Shown here piece after piece: positions 53,085-61,912 of a DNA stretch of 64,000 nucleotides. The DNA lies in NCBI RefSeq assembly GCF_025252405.1, contig NZ_CP104307.1, forward strand, positions 4,712,001-4,776,000. The letters are read 5' to 3'. Origin of the DNA: Flavobacterium sp. TR2 (GTDB lineage: Bacteria; Bacteroidota; Bacteroidia; Flavobacteriales; Flavobacteriaceae). Made by a program: the position numbers and the translations under genes. The notes beneath the pieces are model-generated. The model did not search any database. It saw only the letters and a program-made list of their open reading frames with translations, and had not been told where the DNA came from. How positions within the stretch are numbered: the stretch's first letter is position 1; each line of letters starts with the position of its first letter.

Positions 53085-54566
53085 TTATTTTACTGAAAAT
53101 TCTATCGGGCTGCTTTCTGTCTGGGTCTGACTCAAAGCGGTGAGCGCATAAACGTAGTTTTCCAAATCGGCATTTGGCACTTCTAGTTTTGGAGCTGCTG
53201 TTACATAATAAATGTTTTCAGGATTTGAGAAATCGGTTATTTTTCCTTTTCGAAATCTGTAAATCACATATTTCTTATCGTTTAAAGCTGCTTTCCAAGT
53301 CAAAACAGCATGATTGCCTTTTTTGGCAATTACGGCATTTGTTGGCGGTTCTGGTTTTAATCTTGTAATTCTGTTCGCTTCGGGAGTTAAGGCAATGTAT
53401 TTGTATTCTTTTTGGAGAAGAGGTTTTCTCAAAGTATCTCCTTTTTTCAGAAAGTTCGACGCTGTAAAATGCATCGAACCATCAATTTGAGGCATTTTGC
53501 GAATCATTTCAATTTGCTTCACAATTTGATCCGGACTTCTCCATTCTGGTTCTTTTGCCGAAGTCGAAATTTTATAATCGCCGTGGCCTACGTAAACATT
53601 TGCTCCATATTTGTGTTCTGCCCACCATTTTGCCAAAACTTCAAAATTGGCGCGGTCAAAACCAATATGCCAATATAGCTGAGGCGTGACATAATCGATC
53701 CAGTTTTCTTTTTGCCATTTTAAGATATTCGCATACAAATCATCATAATTGGTAGCTCCTGCACTAGTTTTAGAGCCTTCAGAGTCTTTATCAATATTTC
53801 TCCAAACTCCAAAAGGCGAAATTCCGAATTCGACTTCTGGCTTATTGGCAATGATCGTATCTCTGATTTGTTTGATGATCAAATCGACATTATCTCTTCT
53901 CCAATCATCTTTATCTTTAAACTGGCGCGGTTCTTTTGCAAATGCTTTAGCATCTGGAAACTCTTGGCCCGCAATTTTATACGGATAAAAATAATCGTCC
54001 ATATGAACTGCCTGAATATCGTATTTGCGAACAATTTCGCCCACTACAGAAGCAACGAAGTTTCTAGTTTCTTGCAAACCCGGGTTAAAGTATCTCGTTT
54101 TTCCATAAGTCAGGAAAAGGTCAGGTCTTTTAAAGTACAGATGATTTTTTGAAAGCACATCTCTTACCGTATCTTTCTGCACACGGTACGGATTCAGCCA
54201 GACATGAACATTCATGCCGCGTTTTCCTGCTTCATCAATCATCATCTGCAATGGGTCAAAGCCCGGAGCAACACCTTGGGTTCCTGTTATCCAGTGCGAT
54301 GCTGGTTCTTTTGTCGATTTGTAATACGCATCGGCTGTTGGGCGGATTTGAAAAATGACTGTGTTTAGATTATAAGAACGGAGATTATCCAAAATAGCAA
54401 TCATTTCATTCTTCATTTCTTTGTCTGATAGACCCGGTTTAGACGGCCAGTCGATATTTTCTACGGTAGAAATCCAAGCGGCACGCATTTCTCTTTTTGG
54501 TGACTGCTGACTGAAAAGTTTCGTTTGAAACAGTAAAATTAGGATTAGTAATTTTAGGCTTTTCAT
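53085..54566 (-). CDS. GHL10-family glycosidase (DigH/YngK-like)
   Basis: 493 residues. Signal peptide MKSLKLLILILLFQTKLFS. The barrel (PF02638 type) shows REMRAAWISTVENIDWPSKP, TVIFQIRPTADAYYKS, NVHVWLNPYRVQKDT, IQAVHMDDYFYPYKI with acidic candidates for catalysis, and WIDYVTPQLYWHIGFD. A fibronectin-III-like domain closes the chain (about 400-493: PPTNAVIAKKGNHAVLTWKA). E. coli DigH of this family cleaves peptidoglycan glycan strands stripped of peptides. With an amidase-like hydrolase and a GH20 enzyme as neighbours, action on denuded peptidoglycan is a good working hypothesis. Confidence 0.88.
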   Translation of the reverse strand: MKSLKLLILILLFQTKLFSQQSPKREMRAAWISTVENIDWPSKPGLSDKEMKNEMIAILDNLRSYNLNTVIFQIRPTADAYYKSTKEPASHWITGTQGVAPGFDPLQMMIDEAGKRGMNVHVWLNPYRVQKDTVRDVLSKNHLYFKRPDLFLTYGKTRYFNPGLQETRNFVASVVGEIVRKYDIQAVHMDDYFYPYKIAGQEFPDAKAFAKEPRQFKDKDDWRRDNVDLIIKQIRDTIIANKPEVEFGISPFGVWRNIDKDSEGSKTSAGATNYDDLYANILKWQKENWIDYVTPQLYWHIGFDRANFEVLAKWWAEHKYGANVYVGHGDYKISTSAKEPEWRSPDQIVKQIEMIRKMPQIDGSMHFTASNFLKKGDTLRKPLLQKEYKYIALTPEANRITRLKPEPPTNAVIAKKGNHAVLTWKAALNDKKYVIYRFRKGKITDFSNPENIYYVTAAPKLEVPNADLENYVYALTALSQTQTESSPIEFSVK

Positions 54567-54719
54567 AAGATTGTATTTTTGGTTAGCTAATTGTTGTTGA
54601 ATAATTTAACCTTTTTCTCTTGCAGATTTTGCAGATTTAATTTGTGGGAATTTGTGAAATTAGTGGCAAAAAAATCATTTAAATCCTTTATCCTGAGCGT
54701 TATCGGAGGTGGCTGAAAA

Positions 54720-56555
54720 CTATTCCAACAAATAAATTCCTCCTTCTATAAGCGATGCCCAAACTTGTCCTTTATCATCAATTACAAAACCGTTTACGCT
54801 CGAACTTCCTAGATTGATTTGCTTTATAATTTCAAATTTAGCGGCATCTATAATCAAAACTTCGCCTTTTCGGCTTCCAACATATATTTTATTTTTGTTT
54901 TCTAAGATTCCTGCCGGGTTGTGCTCATAACCCAATTTCAAATCCAAAACTTTGCTCTGATTTATCAAATTTTCTTCAGTAAGTTCAAGATCATCAGCAA
55001 GTGGCAATCTTAAAAGCAAACCATCCATTGTTTTGCCATAAAACCATTTTCCATCCTGACTTTTCCCCATTGATTCTCTAATTTTCCATTTCTGAGTTCT
55101 TAAAAGCGTTTTTCCTGTTTCAATATCTAAAATGGTCAAAAAACGTTGTGGAGTAACAAAATAAAGTCTGTTTTTTGTTGAAACCATATTTACATTTCCA
55201 GCAGAATACAAGATTTGTTTATCATTTCCATTGTTCCACTTCCAGATCAATTTTCCTGTATTTTTATCTAAACAATACACATACGAATCCCAAACACCAA
55301 AGATAATTTTGTCTCCTTGTATCAGCGGGGTCCCTTGCGAATAAGACATTGGCAAATTATTCTGCCAAAGCACTTTACCGCTCACTGCATCTACGCAAAC
55401 AAATGCTGTAGAACTGGCTGTATACATTTTATTGTTTTCTGCAATTGGCGAACCTACTAGAACTCCGCCCACAGGAATTGTCCATTTTTGCTTTCCAGAT
55501 TGAGTGTCAAATCCTAATAAGTTTCCTTCTATTGTGCCTATAACTAAATTATTTTTTATAATTATTGGCGAAAAATAAATTGAATTTCCTGTTTCCGTTT
55601 TCCAGTTAACACTTTTGCTTTTCAGACTCACCGATTTTATTTCGCCAATAGAATTTGTAAAATAAAGGCTCTTTTTGTCAAATGCTGGTAGGCTGTAAAT
55701 TGAGGCAATATCTTTTACATAAGGAGATTGCATTGCCAAACTATCTTTCGGAATTACAATTTTGGAAGGTTTTGACGGAACTGAAAATTTAAAAACGCCA
55801 GCCTTATCAATTTCTTTTTGATAGATACTGATACTGTCTTTGCTAATAATTACTTGGTTATAACTTTTTGTTTTTCCATCCAAAGAAGTTATCGAAGTTC
55901 CCATTATACCGCTCAAACCAGAAAAATCATATTTTTTTAAAGTATGTCCATGACCGCAAAAAGTGGCAACAGTTGGATATTTTTCTAAAACAGAAAGCAC
56001 TTCTTTATAATTGCTCACGCTGTTATCTAAAGGATAATGGGCAAAATTCAACACTTTTTTATTGCTATTTTTAAGGCTTTCTTTTAAAGTTTTATCAAGC
56101 CAAAGCACATCTTCGTGTTTTACAAAACCATCTCCCATCTTCATATATGGTCCGCAAGGAAAGCCAATAAAAAGATAATCGCCTTTTGAAAACACAAACC
56201 TGTCTTCGCCAAATATTTTTTTATAAGTCAAGCCGGCACTCTCGCTCCAGTTGGTTTCGTGATTTCCTGAAATTACATAATACGGAATTTTCAATTTAGA
56301 AAGGATAGAATGAACTTGTTTTAACTCGTCATCGGCGCCTCTATTGGTTAAATCTCCGGTTACAACCGCAAATTCAAAATCTGAATTATTGATTTCTTTT
56401 ACAATATCTTGCAATAAAAAATCATTCTCATTTCCTACTGAAACGTGCAAATCTGTGAGCTGCACAAATTTGATCTGTTCTGATTTTTCTATATTTTGAG
56501 CAAAACTTGTTGTAATTACAAAAAGTAGCAGTATTCTGGAAAATAGATTTTTCAT
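54720..56555 (-). CDS. Metallophosphoesterase fused to a PQQ-type beta-propeller
   Basis: 611 residues. Signal peptide MKNLFSRILLLFVITTSFAQ. Calcineurin-like phosphoesterase at about 25-240 with all metal motifs: QLTDLHVSVGNE, VVTGDLTNRG, VISGNHETNW, LNFAHYPLDN and TFCGHGHT. The rest (about 290-600) is a PQQ/quinoprotein propeller with repeats such as VNWKTETGNSIYFSPIIIKN, GKQKWTIPVGGVLVG, GKVLWQNNLPM and GKLIWKWNNGN. No quinone-binding residues are recognisable, so the propeller is probably a binding platform. Such fusions are known from Bacteroidota PULs, where their substrate is open; here it sits among glycosidases. Confidence 0.88.
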   Translation of the reverse strand: MKNLFSRILLLFVITTSFAQNIEKSEQIKFVQLTDLHVSVGNENDFLLQDIVKEINNSDFEFAVVTGDLTNRGADDELKQVHSILSKLKIPYYVISGNHETNWSESAGLTYKKIFGEDRFVFSKGDYLFIGFPCGPYMKMGDGFVKHEDVLWLDKTLKESLKNSNKKVLNFAHYPLDNSVSNYKEVLSVLEKYPTVATFCGHGHTLKKYDFSGLSGIMGTSITSLDGKTKSYNQVIISKDSISIYQKEIDKAGVFKFSVPSKPSKIVIPKDSLAMQSPYVKDIASIYSLPAFDKKSLYFTNSIGEIKSVSLKSKSVNWKTETGNSIYFSPIIIKNNLVIGTIEGNLLGFDTQSGKQKWTIPVGGVLVGSPIAENNKMYTASSTAFVCVDAVSGKVLWQNNLPMSYSQGTPLIQGDKIIFGVWDSYVYCLDKNTGKLIWKWNNGNDKQILYSAGNVNMVSTKNRLYFVTPQRFLTILDIETGKTLLRTQKWKIRESMGKSQDGKWFYGKTMDGLLLRLPLADDLELTEENLINQSKVLDLKLGYEHNPAGILENKNKIYVGSRKGEVLIIDAAKFEIIKQINLGSSSVNGFVIDDKGQVWASLIEGGIYLLE

Positions 56556-56785
56556 TGGTATTTTAATTTTATTAAACTATAATTTATTTAGAATCATATG
56601 GCGGTTATGTCGTGTTAGACTCCATACTATGCCTCTCAAATCTTGCAGAAAATGCAAATTGTTTTCTATTTTAAAAATTTAATCATTGGCTAAAAAAATA
56701 CCTAACAGGTTTTTTTAACCTGTTAGGATAACCAACCAAACAAAATATATGCGTGCTAATTTGATATAGCACAACAAACAATGCG
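56556..56785. repeat. Spacer with the third dispersed palindrome (56701-56727)
   Basis: CCTAACAGG, TTTTTTTAA, CCTGTTAGG: a shorter member of the family at 14151 and 39936. It may end or slow the transcript between the esterase and the phosphoesterase genes. Nothing else is seen in this 230-bp stretch. Confidence 0.65.
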
Positions 56786-57613
56786 TTACTTCGTTTTTTC
56801 AGAATCGTTGAAATAATTGTAAAAAAACAGAAGCTGATATTTTAATGAATTCTCCCAGTATTTCAAATTGTGTTCTCCCGGGCGTTCTATATAATCGTGA
56901 TTTATTTTTTGAGCCAGCATTTTTGCATGAAGCTCTCTGTTTACCGTCATAAAGAAATCGTCGACTCCGCAGTCGATAATCAGTTTTAATTTGTTGTCTT
57001 TTACCAGATCGAGCATATTGGTAACCGTATTCTGATTCCAGTTTTCTGGATATTCCGTAATTGGCCCCAATCGTTTTTTGATGTCCCAGTTTTCTGGAAA
57101 CGGACGAAAATCGACTCCACCGCTCATGCTTCCTGCCGCGCCAAATACATCCTGATGCCTGAATGAAAGATACAAAGCGCCGTGTCCGCCCATGCTCAAA
57201 CCCGAAATGGCTCTTGCTTTGCGATCTGCAATAGTTTTGTATTGCTTATCGATAAAAGGAACCAATTCTTTTACGACATAAGTCTCATATTTAAAACTCG
57301 GGTCTACTGGACTATCAAAATACCAGCTCGAATAATTTCCGTCGACACCGACTACAATAAAACCATATTGATCTACCTGTTTTCCTAATTCCTTAAAACT
57401 TTTAACCCAAGAGGCATAATTTCCGCTATAACCATGCAACAGGTAAACAACCGGAAATGCTTTTTTACTCTTTTTGTAATTATCTGGAACAACTACACAA
57501 GTTTTGATATTCTTCTGCATCGAAGGACTAAAAACCTGTAATGTATCAACCTTTGCCGCTCTAGCTGTAAAAATTAAAAGAAGCAGCACGATTGAGTAAA
57601 TTGTTTTTTTCAT
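56786..57613 (-). CDS. Secreted esterase (PF00756, esterase D/feruloyl-esterase-like)
   Basis: 275 residues. Signal peptide MKKTIYSIVLLLLIFTARAA. Alpha/beta hydrolase: FPVVYLLHGYSGNYASWVKS (oxyanion region), nucleophile Ser in ARAISGLSMGGHGALYL (GxSxG), acid in LIIDCGVDDFFM, His in RPGEHNLKYWENSL. Family members deacylate carbohydrates (acetyl, feruloyl or mycolyl groups) or cleave S-formylglutathione; the signal peptide excludes the last. Removing O-acetyl groups from muropeptides or glycans would suit the locus; this is inferred. It lies 53 nt after the dehydrogenase gene. Confidence 0.85.
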   Translation of the reverse strand: MKKTIYSIVLLLLIFTARAAKVDTLQVFSPSMQKNIKTCVVVPDNYKKSKKAFPVVYLLHGYSGNYASWVKSFKELGKQVDQYGFIVVGVDGNYSSWYFDSPVDPSFKYETYVVKELVPFIDKQYKTIADRKARAISGLSMGGHGALYLSFRHQDVFGAAGSMSGGVDFRPFPENWDIKKRLGPITEYPENWNQNTVTNMLDLVKDNKLKLIIDCGVDDFFMTVNRELHAKMLAQKINHDYIERPGEHNLKYWENSLKYQLLFFYNYFNDSEKTK

Positions 57614-57666
57614 AACTGATATTTTTTAAAATAGTATTTCTTAAAAGTTCAGGTAAAACGCAAAAA

Positions 57667-60582
57667 TTATTTCAAACAATCTTTTAAAATGGTTACTGGA
57701 TGCAGGGCTTTCCTGCTGGTTCCATCAAAAATCTGATGGCGGCAGCTGGTTCCTGCAGCTGCAATTTCGGTTGTCGATTCTGTGGCTCTGATTTTTGGAA
57801 ACAACGTATCCTCTCCCATCTTCATACTGATTTCGTAATGCTCTTTTTCATATCCAAAAGAACCCGCCATTCCGCAGCAGCCTGAATTATAAATGGTAAC
57901 CGTATTATTTTTTGGAACATTGAGCATCGCAAAAGAAGCTTCAACTGAGCTTAATGATTTTTGATGGCAATGCCCATGAATTTTTATATTTTTCTCTTTT
58001 TCAGAAAATTGTCCTTCATGAATTTTTCCATTTGAAATTTCTCTTTTGAAAAATTCTTCAATCGTCAAGGTATTTTTGGCTAATTTTTCAGCACTTTCTT
58101 TATCTGCTGCCAATCGGATGTATTCGTCCCTAAAAGTCAATATTGCAGAAGGCTCGATTCCGATCAAAGGCGTATTTTCAGAAATGATATTTTTAAAGGT
58201 ATTGACATTTTTATTGGCAATTTCCTGCGCTTGTTCCAGAAAGCCTTTTGAGATAAAAGCTCTTCCGCTTTCTTCGTGATCAACAACAATGACGTTGTAG
58301 CCTAATTTCGTCAGCAATTCGTAGGCATCAATTCCGACCGAAACATCGTAATAATTGGTAAATTCATCACAAAAAAGATAAACGCTGCCGTTCTCAAAAG
58401 AATTTTCTGCATACCTTTTTTTGTTTGTCTGATGCCATTTTCTAAAGGTTTTAGATGCCAATAAAGGCACTTGGCGTTCAGATGCAATTCCCATGCGCTT
58501 CTTAACAAATGAAAGATTGGAAACCCAATTGGTCACAGCTGGCGTAATGCTGCCTAGTTCATTTAATTTTGAATTGAAAGCGAATATTTTGTTTCGAAAC
58601 GAAAACCCGTTTGCTTTCTGATATTGGTATAAAAACTCCGCTTTTAAGGTCGCGACATCTACATTGCTCGGACATTCGCTAGCGCAGGCTTTACAGCTCA
58701 CGCACAATTCAAAAACCTTGTACAATTCTTCATGATCGAATTTATTTTCTTTTTCCGAATTCGTAAGGTATTCTCTCAAAGCGTTGGCACGTGCGCGCGT
58801 AGTATCTTTTTCGTTTCGTGTAGCTCGATAACTCGGACATAAAGTTCCGCCCGCCGATGGCATTTTTCGACAATCGCCAGAACCGTTGCATTTTTCAGCA
58901 GCTCGCAAAACCCCTAAACTATCAGAGAAATCCTGAATGGTTTTTATTTCGGGTTCTACTCTTCCAGCTTCAAAACGCAGGTTTTCATCCATTTTAGAAG
59001 CATTTACGATTTTACCGACATTCAAAATCGTATCGGGATCAAATGCTTTTTTGATTCGTTTCAGCAGTTCGTAGTTTTTGTCGCCAATCATAAAAGGCAG
59101 AAATTCTCCGCGTAAAATTCCGTCGCCATGTTCGCCGCTTAACGAACCTCGATATTTTTTCACCAAATGAGCCACTTCAGTAGATAAGTTTCTAAACTGA
59201 TGCAATCCTTCTGTGGTTTTCAAATTTATCTTCGGGCGCAAATGCAGCTCGCCCGCTCCCGCGTGCGCATAATAAATTGCACTTTGTCCATGTCTTTCCA
59301 TCATTGCAGCAAAGTCGGCAATATAATTAGGAAGGTCGCTTAGTTCTACGGCAGTATCTTCAATAGAATCGGCTGCTTTGTCGTCTCCTACAATACTTCC
59401 TAAAAGTCCAAGACCCGCTTTTCTCACCTCATTTACCTTGTCAATATCTTCTCCGTAAATTTTAGGCAAAGCGTATCCAAAACCATTATTTTCTAAATCT
59501 TTAATTAAAGCATCAGCCTGCTGTTCGGCATCTTCCATACTGATATGAGAACCTACTTCCAGCATGATAACGGCTTTTGGTTCGCCTACAATAAAAAACC
59601 TGTTTTTGGCTTGTTCCCTATTGGTTTTGGTGCAATCTAATATGGTGTCGTCCATCATTTCGCAAGTGTACAAATGATGTTTCATTGCGGTCACTACGGC
59701 TTCCAAACTTTCTTGAATGGTATGGAAATGAGCCACCACCATGATATTGTTTGTTGGAGGCAGATCGTCAACTTTTAAGGTGACTTCTGTGGTAAAAGCT
59801 AAGGTTCCTTCGCTTCCGCAGAGCAGTTTTCCTAAATTAACCGTGTCTTCTGTTCCTGAAAAAAGTTTCGACTTTAAAAGAACATCAATTGCGTAACCTG
59901 TATTTCGTCTGTGAATTTCTGGTTTTGGAAATTCTTTTAGGATTTCTTCCTGATTTTCTTTGTTCGAAAGTTCGTCGAAAATCGTTTTGTAAATTTTACC
60001 TTCTAAAGAGTCTCCTTTTGTCTTCTCAATAAATTCTTCAGAAGTTAAATCTTTGAATACCGCATTAGTTCCGTCGCTTAAAACGGCTTTTATTTCTACA
60101 ATTTTATCTCGGGTAACACCGTAACGGATGGAAGTTGTTCCTGATGAATTATTTCCAACCATTCCGCCAATCATACACCTATTTGTAGTTGATGTCGTTG
60201 GCGCAAAAAACAATCCGTGCGGTTTTAAATATAAATTCAGCTCATCGCGAATTACGCCCGGCTGCACGGTTATGGTTTTATTCTTAGGATCAAAAGCTAC
60301 AATTTTATTGAAATGCTTCGAAACATCCACAATGATTCCGCTTCCCACGGTCTGACCCGCCAAAGAAGTCCCTGCCGTTCTTGGCGTTATTGAAATTTTA
60401 TTTTTTGAAGCAAACCGAATAATATTTATAATATCATTTTCTGATTTTGGAATGGCCACGGCAAGCGGCATAATTCTGTAAGCAGAGGCATCTGTGGCAT
60501 ATATTCTTTTATGAAGGTCATCATAAAAAAGGTTTCCTTCTAGGGAAGTTTCTAATTCTTGTAACTGAAGAGAATCGGACAT
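57667..60582 (-). CDS. FAD/Fe-S 2-hydroxyacid dehydrogenase (D-lactate or YdiJ-like)
   Basis: 971 residues, a three-part protein. FAD_binding_4 (about 20-260: SITPRTAGTSLAGQTVGSGI, GGMVGNNSSGTTSIRYGVTR); FAD-oxidase_C (about 290-530: HAGAGELHLRPKIN, SGEHGDGILRGEFLPFM); Fe-S region with CNGSGDCRKMP and CVSCKACASECPSNVDVATL; then a CCG domain (GHCHQKSLSS, NSGCCGMAGSFGYEKEHYEI). No signal peptide: it is cytoplasmic or membrane-associated and feeds electrons to a quinone or other acceptor. E. coli YdiJ (D-2-hydroxyglutarate) and D-lactate dehydrogenases share this build; the substrate is not fixed by sequence. First gene of the DeoR-linked run. Confidence 0.9.
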   Translation of the reverse strand: MSDSLQLQELETSLEGNLFYDDLHKRIYATDASAYRIMPLAVAIPKSENDIINIIRFASKNKISITPRTAGTSLAGQTVGSGIIVDVSKHFNKIVAFDPKNKTITVQPGVIRDELNLYLKPHGLFFAPTTSTTNRCMIGGMVGNNSSGTTSIRYGVTRDKIVEIKAVLSDGTNAVFKDLTSEEFIEKTKGDSLEGKIYKTIFDELSNKENQEEILKEFPKPEIHRRNTGYAIDVLLKSKLFSGTEDTVNLGKLLCGSEGTLAFTTEVTLKVDDLPPTNNIMVVAHFHTIQESLEAVVTAMKHHLYTCEMMDDTILDCTKTNREQAKNRFFIVGEPKAVIMLEVGSHISMEDAEQQADALIKDLENNGFGYALPKIYGEDIDKVNEVRKAGLGLLGSIVGDDKAADSIEDTAVELSDLPNYIADFAAMMERHGQSAIYYAHAGAGELHLRPKINLKTTEGLHQFRNLSTEVAHLVKKYRGSLSGEHGDGILRGEFLPFMIGDKNYELLKRIKKAFDPDTILNVGKIVNASKMDENLRFEAGRVEPEIKTIQDFSDSLGVLRAAEKCNGSGDCRKMPSAGGTLCPSYRATRNEKDTTRARANALREYLTNSEKENKFDHEELYKVFELCVSCKACASECPSNVDVATLKAEFLYQYQKANGFSFRNKIFAFNSKLNELGSITPAVTNWVSNLSFVKKRMGIASERQVPLLASKTFRKWHQTNKKRYAENSFENGSVYLFCDEFTNYYDVSVGIDAYELLTKLGYNVIVVDHEESGRAFISKGFLEQAQEIANKNVNTFKNIISENTPLIGIEPSAILTFRDEYIRLAADKESAEKLAKNTLTIEEFFKREISNGKIHEGQFSEKEKNIKIHGHCHQKSLSSVEASFAMLNVPKNNTVTIYNSGCCGMAGSFGYEKEHYEISMKMGEDTLFPKIRATESTTEIAAAGTSCRHQIFDGTSRKALHPVTILKDCLK

Positions 60583-60913
60583 TGAGTTGGTTCTGTTGCT
60601 TTTGGTTCTTTAATAAATGTTTATTGCTACAGTGCGCTAAAAAGCATTTCTGCAAATCAATAGACATTCTAAAACTTAGTTAGAAGTCAATATTTACTAA
60701 AAGTTCCTATTTGGAAGCTTCGAACTTCTTCAAATGCACTGGTAAATGACAAGCAAAGAAGGAATATCTTTTATAAATATATCTGACTAATTAAGGATTA
60801 GTTTTAACAAATATAAATACAAAAAGCATACAAATACATTTTTATGCGTTTTTTAACATAATTAAATTCAAATAACGCAACAAAACGCAAAAATAAATTG
60901 AATTAAAGTTGTT
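60583..60913. other. 331-bp spacer with the operon promoter region
   Basis: No gene. Holds the minus-strand promoter box and operator-like repeats described separately, plus an untranslated leader of about 220 nt before the dehydrogenase ATG that shows no riboswitch I recognise. Confidence 0.5.
60808..60890 (-). promoter_or_regulatory. Operator and promoter of the dehydrogenase-glycosidase run
   Basis: Minus strand, from 60890: TTGCGTT-TTG-TTGCGTT (60890-60874), AACGCAT (60850-60844), TATGC (60830-60826), and -7 box TATATTTG (60815-60808). The repeat ends 58 nt before the -7 box. The same elements, with the same 58-nt spacing and identical box, occur before the SusC gene at 61798-61880. Confidence 0.7.
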
Positions 60914-61663
60914 TTATAAGATAAAAACGCCAGATTTTCTATATTCATCCAATCTTTCATCTTCAGGATCTAAATTGGTTACAATAGTATCAAGCTGTTT
61001 AAGGTCGCATACGCTATGCGGCATTTTAGTATTCAATTTATCTGAAGAAAACATCGAAACTACTCTATCAGAAGCTTCTATCATTGCCTTTTTAACAATA
61101 GAGATTTCATAACCCACTTCTGTAAGGCCTTGTTTTACGCTTATGCTGCTGGCGCCGATAAAACAAATATCAGCCTTAATTTTTGACACAACCTGAATTA
61201 CGTCCATTCCTATTGTCACCATTGCGTTTTTTTGCATTTTTCCGCCAATAAATATCAAATCAATATTAGGATGCTGAGATAATTGCATGGCTATTGGCAG
61301 GCTGTACGTATATATGGTAGCTTTTAAATTGGCAGGAATTAACTTTGCAAAAACAAGATTGGTGCTTCCTCCACTCATTATAATAACCTGATCGTCATGA
61401 AGCAGGGATAATGCCTTTGTCACGATTTTCTTTTTTTCTTCTTCCGCAGAAATAGCAATATCAAATACATTGTCTGACTTTTCTTTTACTTGGACCGCAC
61501 CGCCGTATACTTTCTCTAACAGCTTTTTACTGTCCAATTCATTCAAATCTCTTCTTATAGTATCTTCCGACAAATCGAGAGCCAAAGCTAAATCTGTTGT
61601 AACAACTTTCTGGTCTTCAATAAGTTTAGTCATTATATATTTATGTCTTTCGGCTTTCAGCAT
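60914..61663 (-). CDS. DeoR/GlpR-family transcription regulator
   Basis: 249 residues from ATG 61663 (MLKAERHKYIMTKLIEDQKV). The frame goes on to 61690, but a TATATTTG -7 box at 61697-61690 overlaps that codon, so the shorter start is right. N-terminal winged helix with the DeoR signature TTDLALALDLSEDTIRRDLN; C-terminal sugar-isomerase-like sensor domain (IIMSGGSTNLVFAKLI, TYSLPIAMQLSQHPNIDLIF, IGASSISVKQGLTEVG). These sense phosphosugars or related effectors. It lies between two promoter regions that share a repeated TTGCGTT motif, and very likely controls both. Confidence 0.88.
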   Translation of the reverse strand: MLKAERHKYIMTKLIEDQKVVTTDLALALDLSEDTIRRDLNELDSKKLLEKVYGGAVQVKEKSDNVFDIAISAEEEKKKIVTKALSLLHDDQVIIMSGGSTNLVFAKLIPANLKATIYTYSLPIAMQLSQHPNIDLIFIGGKMQKNAMVTIGMDVIQVVSKIKADICFIGASSISVKQGLTEVGYEISIVKKAMIEASDRVVSMFSSDKLNTKMPHSVCDLKQLDTIVTNLDPEDERLDEYRKSGVFIL

Positions 61664-61689
61664 TTTTTTATAAAAGTTAAAGTTCATCA

Positions 61690-61697
61690 CAAATATA
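61690..61697 (-). promoter_or_regulatory. -7 box of the DeoR gene
   Basis: TATATTTG on the minus strand, 26 nt before the ATG at 61663. No clear TTG at -33. Confidence 0.55.
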
Positions 61698-61797
61698 TCA
61701 AATATTTCAATTTATAGTAAAAAAGACCGTTAAAACTGCAAAATCATGCAATTGTTAAATTTTGAACATAATTCAAATCCATATTATGAGACAAAAT

Positions 61798-61880
61798 TTG
61801 CGTTATTTTGCGTTTTTCAAATTTATTTTCGAAAAAAAATAGAAAATAACGCATTTATATGCAATAATTAAATATATTTG
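61798..61880 (+). promoter_or_regulatory. Operator and promoter of the SusC gene
   Basis: TTGCGTT-ATT-TTGCGTT (61798-61814), AACGCAT (61848-61854), TATGC (61858-61862), -7 box TATATTTG (61873-61880); the ATG follows 32 nt later. The arrangement mirrors 60890-60808 on the other strand. Confidence 0.7.
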
Positions 61881-61912
61881 CTCAACAACAACCATATAAA
61901 ACCAGATTAATC

